Source: Cognatundibacterium luofuense
Lineage (GTDB): Bacteria; Pseudomonadota; Gammaproteobacteria; Burkholderiales; Burkholderiaceae_D
DNA length: 64,000 nucleotides
Direction of reading: 5' to 3'
Assembly (NCBI RefSeq): GCF_018139685.1
Contig: NZ_JAGSPN010000013.1
Location: 62,001-126,000, forward strand
A program made the translations under genes and the position numbers. Below are positions 55,246 to 64,000 of the stretch, one piece after another (the stretch's first letter is position 1; each line of letters starts with the position of its first letter). The notes under the pieces are model-generated. The model did not search any database. It was not told the origin of the DNA and saw only the letters and a list, made by a program, of their open reading frames with translations.

Positions 55246-57432
55246 ATGCCTCGTCCTAAAGCTACTGAACAAACCGTTATTCTGATTCTGGATAAAGTCA
55301 GCAGGCATCATTTTGCTTTTCTGAAAGGTTATCTGGAAGGTTTGCCGCTGGCGCGGCTCGCGGCGACGTATCTGGAAAACTGGGATGAAGGCCATGTGGA
55401 TTTGCGGATTGCCCGTTCCACTCTGGACTGGATACGGCGCGAGCTTGGTCAGGTTGCGCGGCGTCTGGGCAAGGCCTCGTATGCGCGGGTGATTAAACTG
55501 GAACCGGAACAGTTGCTGGCTCCGGTTCCGACCGCCGTGCCGACGCTGGAACAGTTTCGTGAGGAATACGATCCTTATGAAATGTATTCAGAAAATGATT
55601 TGCTGGAACGATTTGCGGAACTGTTTCCGGAAGGCGATGGCGTCGATGCGCAAAAGGCAGCGCGCAATGAGCGTTTGCGTAAGCGTCAGCATGCCGCGCT
55701 GTTGTGGCTGCAGGAAATGGCGGTGGCCGATCCGCATCCGCAGGATTCTGTACTGGGCTGGCTGAATGCGCGCATTGCCAATCGTCTGATACGTGCCGGC
55801 GTGAATACGCTGCACGAACTGTGTGAAGCGATTAACAACAATGGTTATCGCTGGTTTAATCTGGTACCCGGTCTGGGTGAGCGCACCGCGCAATGTATCG
55901 TGCGCTGGCTGGAACTGAATCAGGAAACCTTGCAATTGCCGCTGGAGCGTTATGCGCTGTCGCGCCGCAGTGATCTGGATATCGCCAGCCTGAAGGCGCA
56001 GCGTGCGCGCAGCACTGCGATTGTGCCGCTGGAATATTTTCAGCCTTCTGCTGCACTGAATGGCGAACAGGGTTATAACCGTGCAGCACGCAATATGTCC
56101 GGTGTACACAATGATTACGATGCCATTCAGTTGTGGCTGCAAACCTTTCCGTTCGGATCAAATACCTATTTGTCGTATCGCTCGCAGGCTGAACGCTTTT
56201 TGCTGTGGGCGGTGCTGGAGCGCGGCAAGGCGATGTCGGATTTAACGACACAGGATTGTCTGGCTTACCGTGACTTTTTATGGGATCTGGGAAGGCTGGC
56301 TCCGGAACTCTGGCACAGCCAGTACAAATTGCCGGAATCCGCGTGGCTCGGTAAGCGTCACACCGAACGCTGGAGCCCCGGCTGGCGACCATTTGAAGAA
56401 TTAAAACCGCCAGCTGTACCGAAAGAAATCCCGCGTTTGTTAAGGGTGCAATGGCAGCGTGAACATACCGAACGCAACGGCGTTCTGAAGCCCTCGTCGC
56501 AAAAACTCGCAATCACGATTCTGACTTCGATGTGTGAATGGCTGGTGCGCCGCCGCTATCTGGAAGTGAACCCGTGGGATGGCATACGTCCGCGTGTTGA
56601 TCATAAACCGATGATTGCGACGCAGCGCAGCTTCAGCCAGGAAGAATGGGCTTTGCTTTTGCAAGCCGCAATGCAAAAGCCGTTTTCCGAAGCGAATCTG
56701 CGCCTGCAATCGATGCTGATGCTGGCTTACGCTACCGGCATGCGTTTATCTGAGCTCAGCGCCGCGCGCAAAGGGGATTTGTATTTTCAGAGTGGCAGCA
56801 ACGGGCTGGCTGGTGGCTGGGTGCTGTCGGTCATCGGTAAGGGCAACAAGCAACGCGCCGTACCGGTACCGCAAGCGGCGATGCAGATACTGCAGCGCTA
56901 TTTCGCGACGCGCGGTTACGGCAGCTTGCAGGATATGCCAGCGGAAGCACCGCTGTTCAGCCATCTGGAAGACAGCCCCGCACACTTAAAGCTGCTGAAT
57001 AACAGTACGCAACGACGCGAGCAACAGGAAACCATGGCGCACAGCCGCATCTACCGGAATCTGAAAAAATTCTTTGAAGAAACCGCGAATCTGATTTCAG
57101 AACAGGCACCCGAAACCGCTGTCAAACTGCGCGCTGCTTCTACCCACTGGCTGCGCCATACTTCCGGTTCACACGCCGTGGCGAATGGCGTTCCGGTCGA
57201 AGTGCTGCAACAGAATCTGGGCCACAGCTCGCTGAATACCACGACGATTTACGTGACAACCGAACTCGAACAGCGCATACGTCTGATGGAACAATTCGTG
57301 AACCAGAGTCAGCAAGTGCGGCCGCCAGCCTGCTTCAATACCCCTGACCTGTTCGGTGCGTCGCAAGCAAGTTCGCAGGCAGACACATCAATCAGCGAAG
57401 CTCACCAGACCGGCGATGGGAAGCAGGCTTAA
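55246..57432 (+). CDS. Large tyrosine recombinase (phage-integrase family)
   Basis: 728 residues. An N-terminal domain of about 250 residues resembles the extended phage_integr_N type (HHFAFLKGYLEGLPLARLAATYLENW) and contains a helix-hairpin-helix-like FNLVPGLGERTAQCIVRWLE. The catalytic domain has the first Arg in GMRLSELSAA (about 500), HWLRHTSGSHAVANG, then the HSSLNTTTIYV box with Tyr (about 669). All catalytic residues are present. It sits next to the partition genes; a role in dimer resolution or in mobility of the adjacent island is possible. Confidence 0.92.
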   Translation: MPRPKATEQTVILILDKVSRHHFAFLKGYLEGLPLARLAATYLENWDEGHVDLRIARSTLDWIRRELGQVARRLGKASYARVIKLEPEQLLAPVPTAVPTLEQFREEYDPYEMYSENDLLERFAELFPEGDGVDAQKAARNERLRKRQHAALLWLQEMAVADPHPQDSVLGWLNARIANRLIRAGVNTLHELCEAINNNGYRWFNLVPGLGERTAQCIVRWLELNQETLQLPLERYALSRRSDLDIASLKAQRARSTAIVPLEYFQPSAALNGEQGYNRAARNMSGVHNDYDAIQLWLQTFPFGSNTYLSYRSQAERFLLWAVLERGKAMSDLTTQDCLAYRDFLWDLGRLAPELWHSQYKLPESAWLGKRHTERWSPGWRPFEELKPPAVPKEIPRLLRVQWQREHTERNGVLKPSSQKLAITILTSMCEWLVRRRYLEVNPWDGIRPRVDHKPMIATQRSFSQEEWALLLQAAMQKPFSEANLRLQSMLMLAYATGMRLSELSAARKGDLYFQSGSNGLAGGWVLSVIGKGNKQRAVPVPQAAMQILQRYFATRGYGSLQDMPAEAPLFSHLEDSPAHLKLLNNSTQRREQQETMAHSRIYRNLKKFFEETANLISEQAPETAVKLRAASTHWLRHTSGSHAVANGVPVEVLQQNLGHSSLNTTTIYVTTELEQRIRLMEQFVNQSQQVRPPACFNTPDLFGASQASSQADTSISEAHQTGDGKQA

Positions 57433-57449
57433 CAGAGACTGAAAAACCG

Positions 57450-57560
57450 TTTTTTTGCCTCAAATGCGGTGTTCAGCACAGCGATCCGGCGGTCGTCGGC
57501 AGAAAGTCCGGCTCTCCGTAAAACGCAGATGCGCAGTTCTGCACAATGCACTGCGTTTTG
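57450..57560 (-). repeat. Interspersed repeat, copy E (reverse orientation)
   Basis: Reverse complement reads TGCAGAACTGCGCAT, then CCGGACTTTCTGCCGACGAC, then GCTGTGCTGAACACCGCATT. It lies 18 bases past the recombinase stop, in a 357-base gap that otherwise shows no gene. Confidence 0.75.
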
Positions 57561-57739
57561 CTTATGTTTGGCTGGTGTTTGGTTGGTGTTTGCCAAATGC
57601 TGACCAGCACAAATAAGGAGTGGAGAACGCTTGCTGGCTTCCCGTTGTTCCTGTTCCGGTGTCACTTTTGATTCGCGCCCTGCCCGTTCATAATCCAGAA
57701 AATAACAGCTACCCCTGTACCAGCGAACATCCAAAGAAA

Positions 57740-57760
57740 AAGCGCAGACTCGCTGCGCTT
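57740..57760 (-). terminator. Terminator of parAB
   Basis: AAGCGCAG (57740-57747) and CTGCGCTT (57753-57760) form an 8-bp stem with a five-base loop. The minus-strand read ends in a T run. It lies 30 bases past the ParB stop. Confidence 0.8.
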
Positions 57761-57789
57761 TATTCTTATTTACTGCTATTAATAATTAA

Positions 57790-58716
57790 TCAGGACAACA
57801 ATTCTTTAGTGATCTGATTCAGGCGTTCAGAAATTTTCTCGATCAGATCCTTGTCTTTGATATCCGAAATTTCCAGCTGGATCTTGCCCTTGTCTTCAAA
57901 GCGTTTCAGCAAAGAAGAACCATGCGCATATTTCATCGGCACCGACACTGCACGGCTGCGTTTGGATTTCACTTTCGACAGCGCCTGACGACGCGCATCC
58001 ACTTCACGCGAACTCAGATCATGGTTATCGATTTCCAGAATCAGAATCTCAGTTTGCTCATCCCCTGCTGCTTCCCAGTACTTACGGATTGCATCCAGCA
58101 TACGCAGATTCAGTAAGTTCGGGCGATCTGCCAGAATGCGGACGATGGTTTTCGGAATCACACCGAGATTGAAAATACGCGAGAATACGGTTTCATCGAT
58201 ACCCAGATCGCGTGCAATCTCAATCTGCGATTTATATACGCCGTCTTCCAGCAGGACTCGCCACGCCAGCGCATCGTCCAGTGGCGACTGGTCTTTACGT
58301 TCAACGTTAGCCCGACGGGAGGCCAGGTACAGATCACGCGTGCTGACCGGACGCACCTGAATCTCAACACGCAGACTGGATTTACCGGCCAGCCGGCAGG
58401 CTTCCAGACGACGGTGACCATCCACCAGACACACCACACCGGCATCGTCCAGATACGCGATTGCAGGCGTATCCTGCTGTTTGGCGATCGAGATTGACAG
58501 TTCATCGATCCCATCCTGTGACATCAGCCTGCGGGCATTGTAAGGATTGACCTTAATTTCAGAAATCGGCACGTCATACGTAGAACCGGTCTGATAGCCG
58601 CGGACTGGCGCAACTTGCGCCGGCTCAAGTTTGGCGACAGCCGCGGAAAATGTTCCTGCTACCTGAGAGATTTTCGCAATTTCATCTTGCGAAGGTTTTT
58701 TAAATGGCTTCATCAT
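57790..58716 (-). CDS. parB: ParB-family partition protein
   Basis: 308 residues. The ParB N-domain has PISEIKVNPYNARR, the CTPase-type VDGHRRLEA and RRANVERKDQSPLDDA. The HTH that follows is SQIEIARDLGIDETVFSRIFNLG. The C-terminal part is lysine-rich. It starts as ATGA overlapping the ParA stop (58713-58716). A 20-bp parS-like site lies inside its own coding sequence at 58612-58631. Confidence 0.93.
   Translation of the reverse strand: MMKPFKKPSQDEIAKISQVAGTFSAAVAKLEPAQVAPVRGYQTGSTYDVPISEIKVNPYNARRLMSQDGIDELSISIAKQQDTPAIAYLDDAGVVCLVDGHRRLEACRLAGKSSLRVEIQVRPVSTRDLYLASRRANVERKDQSPLDDALAWRVLLEDGVYKSQIEIARDLGIDETVFSRIFNLGVIPKTIVRILADRPNLLNLRMLDAIRKYWEAAGDEQTEILILEIDNHDLSSREVDARRQALSKVKSKRSRAVSVPMKYAHGSSLLKRFEDKGKIQLEISDIKDKDLIEKISERLNQITKELLS
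58612..58631 (-). promoter_or_regulatory. parS-like site 1 (inside parB)
   Basis: AACTTGCGCCGGCTCAAGTT, exactly the reverse complement of sites 4 and 5. Confidence 0.7.
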
Positions 58717-59372
58717 GCACCTGCTAATGCTTTAATTTCTTCATACACGGCACGGATTTCAGCGGTCGCTTTCGGGTCAGCATCGCGCCCTGTCATCTCA
58801 TGCATTGCCGCGCCGGCACGGCGGGAATTACGCCATGAAGCGCGGCCTTTCAATTCAGATTGAAATACCGGATAGGTTTCATCTGCGAAAAATTCGCGCA
58901 GCGCCGCCGCTTCTTTCGATTTGGCATTGGTTGGCATCTGATTCAGCAGAATATTGACCGGCACTTTGCCGTCTTTATGACGTGCATCCATGGTTTGCAG
59001 AATCGAGCAAACACGCAGTGTTGCTTCGGCTTCCAGCTGATCTGCACCGGTAGGAACAATAATCATATCGGCCAGAATGGCCGCTTTTTCCATCGTACGG
59101 TAATTTTGCGCACCAATATCTACGACGATTAAATCAAACTTCGGTGCGATGGTTTGCAGTTCATATAAAGGGTCCGGCGGAATCGTTACCACCGGAAACT
59201 GCGTTAAGCCTTCCTGCGAACGACGAATGCGCGCCCAGGCAGTGGCAGAGCCCTGCGGGTCAGTATCCATCAGGCAGACTTCAACACCTTCGGACGCTGC
59301 TAATGCGGCGATATTTGTAGAGATCAGCGTTTTACCCACGCCACCTTTTTCTGCGCCAACAACGATGATCAT
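58713..59372 (-). CDS. parA: ParA-family partition ATPase
   Basis: 219 residues. Deviant Walker A EKGGVGKT, then CLMDTDPQGSATAW and DLIVVDIGAQN, as in small ParA proteins without an N-terminal HTH. It drives segregation with ParB. GAGG precedes ATG 59372. AT-rich inverted repeats directly upstream probably serve autoregulation. Confidence 0.94.
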   Translation of the reverse strand: MIIVVGAEKGGVGKTLISTNIAALAASEGVEVCLMDTDPQGSATAWARIRRSQEGLTQFPVVTIPPDPLYELQTIAPKFDLIVVDIGAQNYRTMEKAAILADMIIVPTGADQLEAEATLRVCSILQTMDARHKDGKVPVNILLNQMPTNAKSKEAAALREFFADETYPVFQSELKGRASWRNSRRAGAAMHEMTGRDADPKATAEIRAVYEEIKALAGA

Positions 59373-59387
59373 AAAAGCCTCATTGTG

Positions 59388-59443
59388 TATTAATAAGTTT
59401 TATTATTATAAAACAGATTCTTATTAATACAATTGCTTATTAG
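59388..59443 (-). promoter_or_regulatory. parAB promoter region with inverted repeats
   Basis: TATTAATAAG (59388-59397) and CTTATTAATA (59420-59429) are a perfect 10-bp inverted pair, with a partial third copy CTTATTAG at 59436. Between them the minus strand reads TATAATAATA, a -10-like sequence. Confidence 0.55.
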
Positions 59444-59578
59444 AGAATATTTGTTCTGTTTGGCCGTTTCTTTGATTTATTCGGTGTGACTTGAGTGAGG
59501 ATTTCCACATTGTTTGAATAGCTGCGAAGTGTGTAACCGTTTCGAAAAATGCAGCGCCACTCACCTTCTAAGCTTGAT

Positions 59579-59598
59579 GACTTGAGCCGGTTCAAGAC
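59579..59598 (+). promoter_or_regulatory. parS-like site 2
   Basis: GACTTGAGCCGGTTCAAGAC, palindromic at its core CTTGA...TCAAG. Confidence 0.7.
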
Positions 59599-59668
59599 TC
59601 GGATAAAAGTACACGCTTTACGGGATTGATCTCTAGCGCAGATCGGAAAAAAGTCATCGTAGAAAAGA

Positions 59669-59688
59669 AACTTGCGCGGGCTCAAGAT
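59669..59688 (-). promoter_or_regulatory. parS-like site 3
   Basis: AACTTGCGCGGGCTCAAGAT, two changes from site 1. Confidence 0.65.
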
Positions 59689-59898
59689 CGTTTTACTGGC
59701 CGGTTCAAGCAAGAGTCAATGGCGCTCATACAGCAAAAGCAGCAAATCGACAGCACGGTCCTTAAGTCTCATTCTTTTTATGAGGAACCGAAAGGCTGAT
59801 ATCTACTGCCCTTCTGTACAGATACGCAGCCTGAATGGCGCTGTTTAGGCGGGTAGTTCGTGGTGTCACATTTGCTTCAGAACACTGCTTTGGGTTGC

Positions 59899-59918
59899 AA
59901 CTTGAGCCGGCGCAAGTT
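59899..59918 (+). promoter_or_regulatory. parS-like site 4
   Basis: AACTTGAGCCGGCGCAAGTT, palindromic except one base pair. Confidence 0.75.
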
Positions 59919-60172
59919 CTTGCCGCTACCTTTCGAACCACGAGATTCTGCAGTACGACTTTCCCAGTTCGGAATACACGATCACTGACCACCAGCCTAT
60001 CAAACAACAGTACTACAGACAGAATGCCTGTAATGTCGCGGAGGATTAATTCGGCCCGCGTTATCTGAGTTACTCAAATACGATGGTGGACGCCTGAATC
60101 TGTCCATTATCACTGAGTGTAAAGATGCAAAATGAGCGCCGTTAACATGTTGAAATTTGCCTGATACTGTTG

Positions 60173-60192
60173 AACTTGAGCCGGCGCAAGTT
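60173..60192 (+). promoter_or_regulatory. parS-like site 5
   Basis: AACTTGAGCCGGCGCAAGTT, identical to site 4, 274 bases away. Confidence 0.75.
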
Positions 60193-60859
60193 TATGTGAG
60201 CTCAAACACCAGCAGGCTACACCGAATATCACGCTAAAGGATTGAGGAAGGTAACCAAATAGTCGTTCGAATGATCATCTCGCACAGACCATTCAGCGCC
60301 CATTACTTAATGGTTTGCATCAATTTTAAGGAACCGGACAAAGAAGAAATACGTGCAAATTGATGGTGTAAGTCTGATGTGAGGTTTGAGCCAGCACTTT
60401 TACTTTATCGGAAATTGCCTTCGTCCTTCTTCACCTGGAACGTATTTATTACTTTCTACTGATGTTGTGTTCAACGATCCCAATATTTACTTGCAAGGAA
60501 AATTTGTACAGCCCAAATAGAGTTCGACCGTTTCAATGTTGAGCAAGCTTTTGCATGTATTCTCTATGCTCGCTGAGACTCGCTTTTCCGCTAAAAAATA
60601 ACCACCCTCTTTTTCAGATATTTATTGTGAAATAATTCTTCCATGTGATCATCTGCAAGAGTATAGCGATGAAGGAATTTTTGCGATTCAGGTAAAAATT
60701 AAAGAGGATGAAAATCATATGAAGAAGTGACCTCCTTCTCAGGCAAACCGTTTAGCATTTCAACGCTTAATAGCTTAAATGGTCGAACAAGTCATTGTAC
60801 GAAGCACTGAATCATTCATCGTATCCAGCGATCATGGCGACACATATTGCGACGAAAAA

Positions 60860-60890
60860 AAAAGCACCTGTTTTTATCAGGTGCTTTTTC
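60860..60890 (-). terminator. Terminator of rep
   Basis: The stem AAAAAGCACCTG/CAGGTGCTTTTT, loop of seven, lies 18 bases past the rep stop with a long T run on the minus strand. Confidence 0.85.
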
Positions 60891-60907
60891 ATTTCAAATA
60901 AGAATTA

Positions 60908-62254
60908 TTATTTTTTAATTTTCATTGTGAATTCAATGATTTCTTCAGGAGTAGGATCACCCCAGGTCGTTTTTGCCAGCCATTGGTAAAACGGAATCAT
61001 ATGACGATGATGTCGTTCTCCAATCTCAGCCGGAATTTGTTGTTCCGCGTGTTCTGTCAGCGCATTGTATTGTGCGATTTTTTGTTCCTGATCTGTCAGC
61101 AACATTTCACCGAACATACGGATCGCATCATCGGTTCTGACTTTCTGGAACTCTGCCAGCACATCAGAAACTTTCATCGCACCATTTCCGCTGTTCTGAT
61201 TCTGGGATTTTTGTTTTGTAAATCCTGCGTAGTCCTGTTCACAGGCTTTCAGCAAGTAAGCTCCCAGATTCTTAATTGAATCCTGGCTCTGATCATTCAT
61301 GCGGCTGATGGTGTACTGAATGTTTGCCTGAATCAGTGCCAGATCATAAAAATTAGTAAGCTTTTTCTTGTAGTAATTAGAGATATCTAATTTTTGCAAT
61401 TGATCATTGATGTCTTTCAACGTTGGGCCGACATCCACGACTTCCTTATTCTCGCCCTCTTTCGAATTGAACTTCGGTTTTTCCGTGATCTTGAACTGCA
61501 ATTCTTTCACCCTGCGAGAACCGTCTTTATTTTCAATCAGTTCCAGCATGATGTCGGTGACTTCGTTAATTTCTTTGATCGCAGGCAGCAACTTATCGCG
61601 CTTGAACAGCTTGTATTCCTGCAGGTAGCTTTTCTTATCAACTTCGCCGTAAATGATCCAGCGCCACAATTCCCACGGATCGCAATTGGTTCGTTTCGAC
61701 GGATTTGTTTTGTAGCGACTTACCCAGTCGTACAACTTCACGGATTCATCCCGTTTCAACAAGCGTTGAATACCGAGATTCAGATGGTGAAAAATTTCAG
61801 AGTTGAACAGCATCGGTTCGATGTGCTCAACAAACGAATAATGCACATATTCATTGTCCACAACCAAAAAAGGCAGCAAAACACAGGACGCCCATGCGTT
61901 GTTACCGTCCTGACCCAGAATATCCCAGGTGGCTTTCAAATCTTGCATTTTAATCAATGCTTCTTTGAAATGCTTACGGTTCGTGGACTTGTAACCCATC
62001 TTGTCCATCAGCTCCAGCCTGTTGATTCTGAACGTGCGCGGTTTTTTTGTTTCACCGGCTTTGATTGTCAGGTTGTAAGCGTCGTTTTGCTCTTTTGCAT
62101 GCTTTAACAGCGTGTTCCAAGCTTTGACCTGTTGCCCCGTCATGATGCCGTTAGCAATCAGTATTTGCGTGGCCTGAACCGGCTTTTTGTAGATTTCGGT
62201 ATTTTCGATGTTGCTGAATAAATTCAGGCTGTACTGGTCGGTTCGGGAAGACAT
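60908..62254 (-). CDS. Replication initiator (Rep_3-type winged helix)
   Basis: 448 residues from ATG 62254; the frame is open from TTG 62311, but an iteron-type inverted repeat occupies that stretch. The first part has QILIANGIMTGQQVKAWNTLLKHAKEQ and then FRINRLELMDKMGY with YDWVSRYKTNP, the double winged-helix layout of iteron-plasmid initiators. The C-terminal 100 residues are longer than in small plasmid Rep proteins. Together with the iterons upstream it identifies the window end as a replication origin. Confidence 0.85.
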   Translation of the reverse strand: MSSRTDQYSLNLFSNIENTEIYKKPVQATQILIANGIMTGQQVKAWNTLLKHAKEQNDAYNLTIKAGETKKPRTFRINRLELMDKMGYKSTNRKHFKEALIKMQDLKATWDILGQDGNNAWASCVLLPFLVVDNEYVHYSFVEHIEPMLFNSEIFHHLNLGIQRLLKRDESVKLYDWVSRYKTNPSKRTNCDPWELWRWIIYGEVDKKSYLQEYKLFKRDKLLPAIKEINEVTDIMLELIENKDGSRRVKELQFKITEKPKFNSKEGENKEVVDVGPTLKDINDQLQKLDISNYYKKKLTNFYDLALIQANIQYTISRMNDQSQDSIKNLGAYLLKACEQDYAGFTKQKSQNQNSGNGAMKVSDVLAEFQKVRTDDAIRMFGEMLLTDQEQKIAQYNALTEHAEQQIPAEIGERHHRHMIPFYQWLAKTTWGDPTPEEIIEFTMKIKK

Positions 62255-62265
62255 AGAAACTTGAA

Positions 62266-62293
62266 GGTGAGAATTTTCTGAAATGTTCTCACC
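62266..62293. promoter_or_regulatory. Inverted iteron halves at the rep start
   Basis: GGTGAGAA (62266-62273) and TTCTCACC (62286-62293) form an inverted pair 12 bases upstream of the ATG. Such inverted iteron halves are the usual operator for Rep dimers, so autorepression is likely. Confidence 0.7.
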
Positions 62294-62344
62294 CTGATCG
62301 CACAGCGTCAAGCCGGAATTTTTGAATCTATTGCTGAATAAGTC

Positions 62345-62396
62345 CTTAGTTGTTAACAGTTAAGTAAACGGTTAACCATAGTTAACTTACGTTAAG
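62345..62396. promoter_or_regulatory. Cluster of GTTAA repeats
   Basis: Five GTTAA/GTTAAC units fall within about 50 AT-rich bases between rep and the iterons. Possible promoter or unwinding element; no assignment is certain. Confidence 0.35.
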
Positions 62397-62437
62397 GCTG
62401 CGTAAACCCAGTATTCATGCGGGTTTTCAAAGGATTT

Positions 62438-63362
62438 GGTGAGTCGGGGGAATAGCAAGGTGAGGTTAACGAATATTCCGGGGTTGTGGATGGAATAGGG
62501 GCGGTGAGTTTTTTGAATAGGACGGGGTTGTGGACAGAATAGCGCATGTGCAAAGGGTGAGTTTACGGAATATCGGCTGTGAATAAGTCCTGAGATGGGC
62601 CGGAACATGCTTTTTCGACAGGTTCGCATGTGAAAAACCTCTGTTTTCTTCGTAAAAACACGATGGCACTGCTTTTGTTCGGTGTGATTTTCGAATAGGT
62701 TTTGAAAAATTTCTGGCCATCTTCGCGTGATTTTTTTCAAAGGTGAGAAGTTTTAATAGCATCGAAGCCATGAAAGTCCGGTTTGGCGGTCGTTTTTTAA
62801 GTCAGGCACCGATGACCGCCTGTGGAAATTTTCAAAGGTGAGATTTTTTAATAGCTAAAGATCAAACTGACTCACCTTTGTAAAAAATGCTGATATAACG
62901 CGCGTTTCAATGAGAGTGAATACAAACAAACTTATTTTTTTGAGTTTGTGGAAAACAAGGTTTTTTATCCAAAGGTGAGAACTTTTGATAGCCGTTTTTA
63001 AATTTCGTTTCGAAAAGTGGTCTTTGAAAACGGCCTGAATCAGGGTGTTTCAGCAGAAGTAAGCACCAACATTTCATTAATGGTGAGTTTTTTGAATGAT
63101 CTTATTTGAAAAAGACTCTATGGTGAGATTTTTGAATAGCCTGATTTCAAAAAAGTCTTCTGAGAACCTGTAAGGTGATAACTTTGAATAGCTTATTTGA
63201 ATGCTTTTTTCGAGAGGTGAGAAGTTGGAATAGTTGTTAAACGGTCCTGTTGAAAAATGTGAAAAGTTCCTTGTCTCGAAATTTGGTTGAAAGGTGAGAA
63301 AAATGGATAGGTTTTTTCAAAAAAACGGTCAATTTTTCAAAAAGGTGAATGTTCGGAATAGG
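62438..63362 (+). other. Iteron-type replication origin
   Basis: Thirteen direct copies of a 19-bp iteron with consensus GGTGAGAANTTTGAATAGC begin at 62438, 62459, 62503, 62556, 62742, 62837, 62974, 63082, 63122, 63174, 63216, 63293 and 63344. A reverse half copy is at 62871. Near-matches to the DnaA box lie between them: TGTGAATAA at 62578, TGTGGAAAA at 62947, TTATCCAAA at 62965. Spacing is irregular. Confidence 0.88.
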
Positions 63363-64000
63363 TAAGGAAGGCATCAACCTTGGGTTTTGATGAAAATATG
63401 ATTGTTAATTGCGTTTTCGTATCTCCTGTGAACATCCTCGAAGTTATTGAGTCCATGTTCAGGGTTTATCAGAGACAAAGAATGAATTCTGTTCGCCTGA
63501 TCATAGTCGGTTTACGAATGACCCGTCACTCAAATTGCGTCAGACGCGGTTTAAGCGATTTAAGCCTTAAACACATCTTTCACCCGCAAAATCGAATTAA
63601 TCGTCTCTGAGACGGTTTACGTGCGGTTAATGGCTGTTTCTGCCGCTAAAGCACAACCAACCCTGCAATTTGTATGAAAAAGCCGTTCCGGACATCTGAC
63701 TACGCCCCGCTGACGTGCTTTGCGACATCAGCGATGCCATCATTCAGGTCACGAACCTAAGCAAAAGCACCTTACTTGCACAGAGTAGCAAGTGAGAAGC
63801 ACTGTCCGCGAATATCACGCCCCACCGCGCCACTCGGAAGCCGAACGGCCTTTGAAAAAACAGTGGCTGGACGACGGGGTGTGACAAATCCCTCACCTTT
63901 GAAAAAACGCGCCAATCAGAATTCTGCAAAGTAAGCACACGCTCTCATTTTGATTCATGAATAACAAGCCTTTCTATCCGGAATCGGCGAGACTGATCTG
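63363..64000. other. Right-end region without a supported gene
   Basis: 638 bases with no frame I can support. Two short open frames (63380-63610 plus, 63744-63938 minus) lack ribosome sites and familiar composition. One outlying reverse iteron half (CCTCACCTTTG) lies at 63891-63901. Confidence 0.55.

Larger units (their letters stand above)
59444..60859. other. Noncoding centromere-like region
   Basis: About 1.4 kb between parA and rep with no convincing gene on either strand. The short frames present have atypical composition and no recognisable start signals. It carries four parS-like sites in its first 750 bases, plus a degenerate half copy around 59692-59710. Bases 60200-60860 show nothing I can name. 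Confidence 0.6.

Noticed and set aside
59692-59711. Half parS-like sequence GGCCGGTTCAAG
   Set aside because: Only the right half matches; kept as a degenerate remnant, not a site.
60381-60400. Possible sixth parS-like site (TTTGAGCCAGCACTTT)
   Set aside because: Too many mismatches and no palindromic symmetry.
62438-63362. Regular repeats resembling a CRISPR array
   Set aside because: Spacing is irregular, repeats are 19 bp and degenerate, no cas genes are present, and a Rep gene is adjacent: these are iterons.
63380-63610. 76-residue plus-strand frame after the iterons
   Set aside because: No ribosome-binding site, no recognisable motif, and it follows directly on the origin repeats.

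Overview
The window looks like a secondary replicon (chromid or megaplasmid) of a betaproteobacterium, plausibly an Oxalobacteraceae member. The moderate GC content, the polyhydroxyalkanoate depolymerase, the oxygen-independent ubiquinone genes and the many Gram-negative lipoproteins fit this. The genus is inference; no search was possible. The right end carries a plasmid-type replication and partition module: a winged-helix Rep protein, about 13 iterons, ParA, ParB and palindromic parS-like sites. I see no rRNA, tRNA or CRISPR array.

Layout. 1-4.8 kb: a triple-AAA+ membrane ATPase that runs off the left edge, and a P-loop NTPase with a long helical insertion. 5-15 kb: a minus-strand copper cluster with two DUF2946 proteins, a TonB receptor, a BNR-repeat protein, a thioredoxin-like protein, a PCuAC chaperone, an outer-membrane barrel, MbnP and the di-heme oxidase MbnH. 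15-21 kb: a PHA depolymerase with a helical partner, then a TetR-controlled SDR/OsmC/bicupin unit behind an array of TATC/GATA palindromes. 22-24 kb: a compact bufABCD bufferin operon, a second copper-handling system, with a Cys-rich precursor of CSKK repeats. 24-40 kb: small regulators, lipoproteins, enzymes, an M66-like metalloprotease and a BlaI/BlaR1-type pair. 41-44 kb: ubiU-ubiV-ubiT. 46.5-54.8 kb: a type I restriction-modification island (hsdM, DUF1016 nuclease, hsdS, hsdR) bordered by an imperfect 48-bp direct repeat and a chimeric gene relic, followed by a large tyrosine recombinase. 57.7-64 kb: parB-parA, parS-like sites, rep and the iteron origin.

Three repeat families run through the intergenic DNA. 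Five copies of a roughly 75-120 bp element share the core GGACTTTCTGCCGACG. Two nearly identical 269-bp MITEs have perfect or near-perfect 19-bp terminal inverted repeats, and each supplies the TAG stop codon of the gene it abuts. One 118-bp element is bounded by ATTCCCGC/GCGGGAAT palindromes.

The strongest functional theme is copper: uptake across the outer membrane (TonB receptor), periplasmic delivery (PCuAC, MbnP/MbnH) and peptide-based sequestration (bufferin). The second theme is replicon maintenance. Its 20-bp parS-like motif differs from the canonical chromosomal parS.
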